In this document: positions 57,001 through 64,000 of the stretch, one piece after another | Position numbering within the stretch: the first letter of the stretch is position 1 | Layout of the letters: each line of letters opens with the position of its first letter | From: Costus lasius | Lineage: Eukaryota > Streptophyta > Magnoliopsida > Zingiberales > Costaceae | NCBI GenBank assembly: GCA_027563935.2 | Contig: CM050447.1 | Span: forward strand, 80,151,461-80,215,460 | Length of the DNA stretch: 64,000 nucleotides | Direction of reading: 5' to 3' | Made by a program: the position numbers and the translations under genes | Notes under the pieces: generated by a model | What the model saw: only the letters and a program-made list of their open reading frames with translations | Databases searched by the model: none | Told to the model about the DNA's origin: nothing

Positions 57001-58504
57001 TGACACGCTCCGCAAGTGCACGATTATGTCGAAGTAATATAAAAGATATCGAATCCCACAGGGAACAAGGTTGAATACTAGAAAATATGAGTCCTAATAG
57101 CTAGGCGAATCGAAATTGGGTTTTTGAAAACAGAAATCGAAAACAAGCAATTGCAACTACGTCGGTAGAGGTTAAATATGAGAGAGATATCAGGGCTACA
57201 GTTCCACCGCAATGATAATCTTAATCGCACAAGAAAGATATTAATTATTTGGTTTATTGGTTTCACACAAGGAGTCTAGCCCTAGGGTACAAGGTGCCCT
57301 CTCTCGAGTGTACACCCCGGTGTTCGTCTTAGACCGACCTCCTACTCTCGCAGTGGATCATTCTAAGACAAACCCAATGAGTTCTATGGCAGACTGTGAA
57401 ATCCTCGAGCGAAGACCAAGCACTCTCGTGTCGAGGTCTCGCAAGTTTTACTAAGAGATTCCACCCTTACGATCCTTCTCTCGATATGAATTGTAACGGC
57501 TAACACGTGAAAATACTCGGCCAAGGTAAAATCATGAAATAAATATGTCAAAGTAAAATATGCTCACAATTCATTCCAAATAACGAAAATAGATACAAAG
57601 TTTGCGATCAAAATCATCAAAGGGTTTCAACCAAGCCCCGAAATAGGGTTTACGCTACAATCATCATTGAAACGCTCAAAATCTCTCTTTTAATGAAAGG
57701 GAAAATACAAGGAAATGAATCTAAGAGGAAGGAGATGATGAACCGAAGGAATCCTAAAGAAATTGTGATGATCTTGTGTCTCAATCTCCGAAAATCTCCA
57801 AAAATTGCCTCATCGCCGTGTTCTTCCACCCCAGGATGTTTCCTTGCATGATTCCTCGATAATTAGGGTAAAAAAATTAGGGCTTTTATATTCCAAGCGT
57901 TCGCCTCTGAAAGAGCTTTTCATAGACACCTTACTTGCCGAATTTGGACTCCGAACGAGTGAGAAATCGCTAAAAAACCGAGTCAAGGTCGGACTCATGC
58001 GTGCCCTGGGTTAGAATCACGGTGAACCCCGCCGTGTTCACCTAGTCGTGATTCATTATGTAAATTTCGGCTGAAAGAAGCGCGGTGATCCCCGCTGGGT
58101 TCACCTGGCTATGCTTTTCTCTATGGAGATCTCGACCTTCAGGAAAATCGGTGAACCCGGTGGGGTTCACCCGGCTGTGATTCTCTCTGTGAGTTCTGCT
58201 GGTTGGCGACTGGGATGGTGAACCCCGTGGGGTTCACCTGGTCGTGATTCTCAAGCAAACTCCGAATGAGCTCAAATTTGACGGGCGGCTTCGTTTTCAC
58301 ACAAGAAATCGTCCCATGGCCTCAGAATCTTCAAAATACGTCGAAAAAAAGGGTGTTTTTATCTGAAATTCCATAAAAGTGCCAACAAGTGAAGATTCCG
58401 AAGATATGAAAGAAATAAGGCTATAATGAGTATAAAAGTGTTAAAATAGGCCTAGATTTGACATGAAATATAACGAAAAAACACTACCAAAATGCGATGC
58501 ATCA
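57001..58504 (-). repeat. Gy4 3' LTR (1504 bp)
   Basis: The coding strand starts TGATGCATCGC at 58504 and ends with GTGCACTTGCGG..TGTCA at 57001. The conserved U5 block is at 57005-57070. A word array lies at 58021-58250. It follows the GAGGACAAGCAAAG tract as expected for a 3' LTR. Confidence 0.88.
58021..58250 (-). promoter_or_regulatory. Palindromic word array in Gy4 LTR
   Basis: Four words with arms GGTGAACCCC / GGGGTTCACC (or close) start at 58021, 58084, 58150 and 58217 (spacing 63, 66 and 67). Each is followed by a CGTGATTC-type tail. The same word and period recur in the internal array at 63604-63910. Confidence 0.65.
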
Positions 58505-58545
58505 AAATACTCCAGACTTAAATCTTTGCTTGTCCTCAAGCAATA
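58505..58545 (-). other. Gy4 polypurine-like tract
   Basis: The minus strand reads GCTTGAGGACAAGCAAAG and then a purine-leaning stretch up to the LTR start. It is shared with Gy1 11336-11371. Confidence 0.65.
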
Positions 58546-58860
58546 AAATAAGATGAAATACATGTTTGGTATAAGAGTAATCTTACATGTCAAGATATAC
58601 ATCCAAGTTAGAAAAACATTTAATAACAATCCAATATCTAATCAGGAGAAATTAAGTAAATGGTTGCCTCAAGTGTTCAACAGTTTGATCCCACAATACT
58701 AGATGCAAACAACCTAGTAAGCAGCAAACATAGGATTCAATCAAGCTTACACAAAACACTCATGCGATTCCAATCCTTCCTAGTCAAATCGTTGGGGTTA
58801 ACTCAAATGTTTCATTTAGGGTATGATACACTGATTATTGCATTAGACTTCAACTCATAA

Positions 58861-58899
58861 CCTTAGGTACCATTGCCAATTTTTCGCAATGCCAAGTAG
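58861..58899 (-). other. Conserved 39-nt 3' UTR hairpin, Gy4 copy 2
   Basis: Stem CATTGC/GCAATG around loop GAAAAATTG. It is aligned gap-free to 58952-58990 and to Gy1 10749-10787, with compensatory changes in the stem. Confidence 0.7.
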
Positions 58900-58951
58900 A
58901 GGAGTCTCTTTATTGTTTTCAACTTCACATCCTTTAGATTTCAACTCATGT

Positions 58952-58990
58952 CCTTCGGTACCACTACCAATTTTTCGTAGTGCCAAGTAG
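58952..58990 (-). other. Conserved 39-nt 3' UTR hairpin, Gy4 copy 1
   Basis: Stem CACTAC/GTAGTG around loop GAAAAATTG, 91 bp from copy 2. The rest of 58546-59732 is AT-rich 3' UTR without a supported ORF. Confidence 0.7.
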
Positions 58991-60028
58991 AGGAATCTAA
59001 GGTTGAGAATTTTTTTTATACCAGCAGTTGATAACACATCCTTTTTGAACACATGTAGTGTCTCCCCAATAACAGAAAGGAATTCAAAGAATAACAAAGT
59101 GAATATGTATCTCAATATGATTCTCATGTAAGTTGCAAGCTTGAGTTGATTCAACAATCATATCAATGTTTGACGAACATCTCAAAATCAATCCAAATCA
59201 TAAAATTTCTAAATCATAGAACATATGGATATGATCAAACAGTACTTCTAACAAGGAGGTATCACTCCAGACTTAATTCTTTGATGATTCCTACTCAATT
59301 ATGCATTCAACTCAAAATACTCAAAATTTTGAAATAGCCATCATAGGACAAGATTCATACACATGCAAACTCAAACTCATGGAAAAATTTACACAGCATG
59401 AATGAAAAGCATAATAACCATAACAAAGTGCAGACACAAGGAAGAGAAATAATGTCATAAAAGTCTGTTACAAAGTGGGGCCTGAAGAAGTGGACCAGGC
59501 CCACGAATAAGATGACATATAAGATACGATGCCACATAATATCCATCCCAAAATAAAAGTCTCAAATCCAAACATAGCAAAGTCAAGCAATCACAGTCAA
59601 ATACCCACATGTAGCAAGAAAATAGAAACCGGAGTATAGAAAGCTCACCCACTCTAAAAGTTTGCATAGTCCTCTATGCAATACCATGATGTGAGAGGAG
59701 TGGATGATGATGATGCTGATGGTGATGGGAAGCTACCTTCGCTTACGCGAGCGAGAGCTAGAAGCCCTGGAGTTCTTGCTCTTCCCCCGTGTGCTAAAAT
59801 CTGGCTCAGCCTCCTCGTCAGAAGAGATGTCCATGCGTGCCATGTTCTCCTCATTGATGAAGGCTAGCCTATCATCCATGCGTGATAGCTTCTCTCAAAT
59901 AGAACCCATCATCTTGTGTTGCTTCTGCATGTGTGCTTCCATCGACTCCCATTGTGAAGATTGGTTCAGCTGGATGTAGGTAACGGTGGTGTCCAGGTGA
60001 TCGATCATCTCTCGCTGATGAAGCTGCT

Positions 60029-61926
60029 TGTTGTAGTCCGCAAGTGCACGGATACTTCGAAGTAATAAAAATATCGAACCTCAGAGACCTTATTGTTAAG
60101 TACCAAATAATTGTATTCTCACTAGCTAAGCGAATCGAATATGATGAAAAGCAATGATGGAGAACAGTATGCTAAAAGATGATCAGAGAGATAAACATGA
60201 GACTAGGGTTTCATCCACCTTAATTCTAATGACTAGAAGGAAATAAAGGTTGTCAGTTTAATTCTGTTATGATAAAGACCTAATTCACTTCATAAAGGTA
60301 TTGTCTCACTCTCGTGCAGACAATCATGCAGATAACCAATCCTCACTCTCGTGCAAGATCTATTCTCAATGCTAAAGATAAGTGAATCATTGAACAAAGA
60401 ACTCAAGGATCACTCTCGTGCATCCGAATTTTAAGTCAATCATCTCAAGTGGAATCTCAAGGATCACTCTCATGCATCCTGAAACTCAACACAGGTTTTA
60501 CTTATGGTTTTTCGACGACTCGATCCTCACTCTCGTGCAAGATCAAATCAAGTCTGCACATTAACTCAATCCAAAGTATTAGAAATTCAACATGGTAATA
60601 AAATCACTAAAAATCAGAATTCGAAGAACAAACCTAATCTCTTATGATAAGTTCCAAACTCAATGATTTTTAGGGTTCCGAATTTCAAACGATCAACCTC
60701 TCGGTCTATTTTGCAAAACTCTAAAACATGCTGATATTTATAAAACTAAAGAGAATTAAAGACAATTCATCACATAAGTAAAATTATCATACTAAAATTA
60801 AACTTGACAAAAATTGATGTTCTCTAATCATTAACAAACCAAGGGGATTACAACCCATGTCCCATAAAAAGATCTAAGCTAGCATGAAGGAAAGATTACA
60901 ATCAACTATAGTTTCAAAGTATTAGAAATCAAATGAGAAGGGTAGAAGTTACAAAACACGGTGCTGTAATCGAAATTACAGCACCGTAATTGCCTTTGAA
61001 CAGCGCTGTCATCGCTGTTTTATTGATTTCTCCTCCGATCGGACTCCAAATGCTCTGAAAATTCTGGTGCGTCCTCCTCTCCTCTAGGCGAGGCTTCAGT
61101 GTAAAAATCACTACCTGAGTTGGCCTCCACACCTCTCGGCATGAAGCCAAACCCTAAGCACCGTTCTGTCAATTTCTCTCTCAATACTGGATAAAAGTTC
61201 TTTTTTTTCTATTCATGCCTCTTCTCCTCTTAAATACGAGTCCGTCACTTCTTTCAGATCTCAATTTGGACTTCTGGATCAAAAGTTATGGCCCATGCAA
61301 GAATCGGGCGAAAAAATCAAAATTCTGAGTTCCTAAATACGGCACCGTGAACCTTCATACGGAAGTGCCGTATTTCATTCTATGGGTTTTGGGCAAATAA
61401 TATGGTACCATGAGCGTGTCCCTCGTAAATACGGCAGTGCCGTATTCTTGTCAAGTGCTTCTGGTCAGAATCGTCAAATAATACGGCACCGTGTATGCAA
61501 CCACGGCAGTGCCGTATTTCCGATGAAGTTCTTTGGTCAAAATCTTCGCAAAATATGGTACCGTGACAGATTCATCCGAAAATATGGTAGTGCCGTATTT
61601 CGCCCAAATATGTCTGCTGAGAAATACGGTACCGTGACAGATTTTCTGAAAAATACGGTACTGTCGTATTTTAGCTAGAAGGTGTATTTTTCCTTGAAAT
61701 TTGTTGGGTAGCTTCGTTTCGACGTCTGAAATCCATTGGTGTGCTCAAATCTTCCAAAATCCATCAAAATATAGCACTTTTAACCTAAAAATGATCAAAA
61801 ATAAGAAACGGTGTAGATTCTATAATATTTGACAATTAAGGCTTAAAAACAGGTAAAAGAGCATAATTATGATACAAAAAGACACATGAAATGACACAAA
61901 ATATACTATGAATCTTGGTGTCATCA
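60029..61926 (-). mobile_element. S: solo LTR (1898 bp) inside the Gy4 post-pol ORF
   Basis: The coding strand starts TGATGACACC at 61926 and ends ..GGACTACAACA at 60029. It is flanked by the perfect duplication CTGCT on the plus strand (60024-60028 and 61927-61931). There is no internal region. Its start is related to Gy1 LTRs, and it has the U5 block with GTGCACTTGCGGAC (60037-60095), 'cactctcgtg' repeats (60308-60540) and a word array (61338-61670). Confidence 0.93.
61338..61670 (-). promoter_or_regulatory. Palindromic word array in solo LTR S
   Basis: Pairs of words: TACGGCACCGTGA-type at 61338, 61401, 61482, 61554 and 61625, each followed 20-29 bp later by a TACGGCAGTGCCGTA-type word. 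Spacing is 63, 81, 72 and 71. Some words have decayed to TATGG. Confidence 0.65.
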
Positions 61927-63118
61927 CTGCTCCTCTTTAATTTCCTGCAATATAGACATCATAGAATCGTGAGAGGAGGTGCCGCCAAAAGAAAATGCTC
62001 TAGATGCTAGTGGTGCAGTGTCGACTGGATCGGGCTGTGCGTCCTCAACTGGCTGGATGCGCCAGTTTCCATGGACTCTAACTGATGTGCGCTCCGGGTT
62101 TGGCAAAGGAAGAAGGGGTTTACCTTGAATGTCATGCAATATGAATCACCCTTGTGTATTATCAGCTTCATAGCAACACAAGACTCGATGTCGAGCCTGT
62201 TGTTGCCGGTAGCTTCCATTGTGCCATAGGGGATGATGCCCAGGGAAACTGCCAAAGGTGTGATCAAGCCGCCAATTACTATCACCCCTCTCAAAGAACG
62301 GGTGACGCGGCTGAGATGCTTTGCCAGATAATACCCAGAATCGACTCTAAAACTGTGGAGCATGCACCAGATATAGAATAACTCAGTCTGTCGAACCATA
62401 CCATCACTTTCACTATGGCCAAAGAGAGTGTGGGCCAATACGTGGTGAACGTACTTGATCACTAGGTTGCACAGACTGGAAGCACGAGCTACACGAGCGG
62501 AGTAGATGTGCTCGTTAGTGATAGCGCCCCAGAAGCACTGTACTCGGTAGGGACTTTGCGTGCACAAGGTTCTGGAAAACCGTAAATGCTGCAAAATTGT
62601 GAAAGAGTGAGGATGTGTTCGATATTACCCAAGCGGAAAGACAGACGGCCTGGATCGTCCTCAATGATAGGATCTGCCTTTACTTCCAATGAACTCAGAA
62701 ATTCTAGTGTGGTGCCAATGTAAGTGGGTGAGAATAGCTGCTGGAATTGCTCCCACCCTATGGCTGCATACATCAAATCAACATCTCCTAACATCCCTAG
62801 AATCTATAGTGTGGTTCGGTCAAGATACCTTGTATTGAGCACACGGCGTTGTCGTAGTATCTGATACCGTGCCTCTTGCGCAGCGTTCCGAAAAATAATC
62901 CCGAACTCGTTCGGGGGAGATACGTAGGGCTGTGGTCGGCTGGCAGGTGTGCGACCGTGGTGAGACGAAGAGGAGCCTGGCGTAGCCGAAGAAGTCCGGT
63001 AGGAAGGAGGAGTAGGCGTCGGCTCGTACTCCTCATCGTCCGTGGCGGACGATTCTGAGAGCGCTTGCTGCGGTCGTGCGGTTCTTTTGCTAGCCATAGC
63101 TTTCGTCCTCGGAAGCAT

Positions 63119-63603
63119 GATGGTGGCGAAGATCAAGATCAGCAGGGAATCCTTGAGGAAGAAGATCTAGCCGGTGGCTTGAGGAAAAGCACAGGTGGCG
63201 GATCGGCAGTAATAAGCGTCGAAGAAGAGGCAGAACGAAAATCTGGGAACACCTAAAGAAGAGACTTGTCTGGACGATGGGAAACTTGAATTAAACTCTT
63301 GGATATCTTCCTCGGGTGCTAAGATGGAGAGGAAACGGCGCGATCTGGTCGGCTTCGTCAAAATCGGGAGGTGGCGGCGGATCGGGTAAAAGTCGAAGAA
63401 CAGCGGATGCGCGAGACTGAGATCTGGAGTTGCTTAGAGAGAATACCGGAAAGGGAAATCTGGATCGAAGCCTTAAAGATGTTCTTCGTGTTTTGAGAGG
63501 ATCGGAGAGAGGTGCAATCGATGAGATTTCACTGAGATTGGATGGCGGCAGAAACCCTGCGCGTGCGATGCCCTAACTCGGCTGAGCACAAATTGAAAAT
63601 CCA
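63119..63603 (-). promoter_or_regulatory. Leader and probable promoter of the Gy4 post-pol ORF
   Basis: GC- and pyrimidine-rich on the coding strand, in the same place as the Gy3 leader (56600-56890) between the word array and the ORF ATG. No clear TATA box. Confidence 0.45.
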
Positions 63604-63910
63604 GTGAACCCGCCTGGGTTCACCAGCCCGTGAAGTTTACTGTGGTTGGGCTGAAGCAACAGAAACACGGGTGAACCCGCTGGGGTTCACTGACCCGTGA
63701 AACATTATGGAAATTTTCTGGTCTTCGGTAAGATGGTGAACCCCGTGGGGTTCACCTGCCTGTGAACCTCACTGGATGGTTTTTGCCCAGAAAGAATACT
63801 GGTGAACCCGCTGGGGTTCACCTGCCCGTGAAATTCTCTGGGTCACAAAGTCTGGGCGTACCGTGAAATTCTATGGGTCACACATCATGGTGAACCCCAC
63901 CAGGCTGTGA
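63604..63910 (-). promoter_or_regulatory. Palindromic word array upstream of the Gy4 post-pol ORF
   Basis: Words with arms GGTGAACCC / GGGTTCACC start at about 63604, 63670, 63735, 63801 and 63889 (spacing 66, 65, 66 and 88). Most are followed by a CCCGTGAA half-word. Same word and period as the Gy4 LTR array. Confidence 0.65.
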
Positions 63911-64000
63911 TGTTCACTGTACACTCGAGAAAATCTAAAAAAATCTGAAAAAAAATTCCCAACGCTCCCTCTTCTTCCTACAATGTATAGAGACATCAAA

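Larger units (their letters stand above)
59733..63118 (-). pseudogene. Gy4 post-pol ORF, Athila ORF1-like, split by solo LTR S
   Basis: Starts at ATG 63118 (MLPRTK; an alternative at 63097 gives MASKRT) with a basic, S/P/T-rich N terminus. The frame meets TAG at 62804, then the fold region with FSPTYIGTTLEFLSSL and LSFRLGN..LTLSQFCSIYGFP. It shifts frame near 62570 and continues with HHVLAHTLFGHSESDG and RGVIVIGGLITPLA. These match the ATHILA ORF-1 / plant 'transposon protein' family (PF03078-like), whose function is unknown. Another frameshift near 62110 leads to QEIKEEQ, where S is inserted. After S the text resumes LHQREMIDHLDTT, has a stop near 59900, and ends with an acidic/SR-rich tail. 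About 490 codons without S. Confidence 0.75.
57001..64000 (-). mobile_element. Gy4: Athila-type element, 3' half, runs off right edge
   Basis: Read on the minus strand from the right edge: palindromic word array (63910-63604), GC-rich leader, Athila-ORF1-like frame (63118-59733) split by solo LTR S, 3' UTR with two conserved hairpins, polypurine-like tract, and 3' LTR (58504-57001). Gag, pol and the 5' LTR would be to the right of 64000. It is inserted in Gy3; the left target copy would be ATCAT (56996-57000). Confidence 0.85.

Noticed and set aside
59733..63118. Interpretation of the post-pol ORF as a retroviral envelope gene
   Set aside because: No signal peptide, membrane anchor or cleavage motif is visible; sequence blocks fit the Athila ORF1 / plant transposon protein family of unknown function.
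63604..63910. Regular palindromic repeats look superficially like a CRISPR array
   Set aside because: Repeats are imperfect, spacers are not unique uniform units, and the context is a plant retrotransposon; the same words recur in its LTR.

Overview
The window is a nuclear segment of a repeat-rich flowering-plant genome. It holds one recognisable intron-containing host gene and a deep nest of LTR retrotransposons, with tRNA-Asp-type and initiator-Met-type primer sites, hAT-like miniature elements and many degraded remnants. I cannot place the species from sequence alone.

Layout. 1-2671: pieces of old LTRs. 2672-15960: a degraded minus-strand Ty1/copia element (Co0), split by a complete Ty3/gypsy element of Athila/Tat type (Gy1, 3096-13444, target duplication GTGAA). 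16141-18733: the host gene, eight exons on the minus strand, encoding a 598-residue plant O-fucosyltransferase-like (PF10250) type II membrane protein. 18734-28180: AT-rich intergenic DNA with miniature elements (20826-21280, 23053-23290, 27569-28045) and a degenerate direct-repeat pair. 28181-29104: a copia LTR fragment. 29105-42922: gypsy element Gy2, broken by solo LTR X (31222-41475, duplication GGAGA), which is itself broken by young copia element Co1 (31988-41101, duplication CGAGA). 42923-57000: gypsy element Gy3, broken by a hAT-like miniature element (44821-45330) and by copia element Co2 (46111-54855). 57001-64000: minus-strand gypsy element Gy4, which runs off the right edge. Its post-pol ORF is split by solo LTR S (60029-61926, duplication AGCAG).

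How parts work together. The gypsy elements show the usual gag-protease-RT-RNaseH-integrase order (Gy1, Gy2). Gy3 and Gy4 add an Athila-ORF1-like reading frame after pol, read from what looks like its own promoter. All coding regions seen are broken. Co1 comes closest to intact, with a single nonsense codon in RNase H and LTRs that differ at only about nine sites.

The most unusual signal is non-coding. Each gypsy family has an array of short palindromic words repeated about every 60-80 bp. The words differ between families, but within Gy3 and Gy4 the LTR and the array in front of the post-pol ORF use the same word. Separate covarying hairpins occur after pol and in the 3' UTRs of the gypsy elements, and a multi-branched fold in the leaders of the two copia elements.
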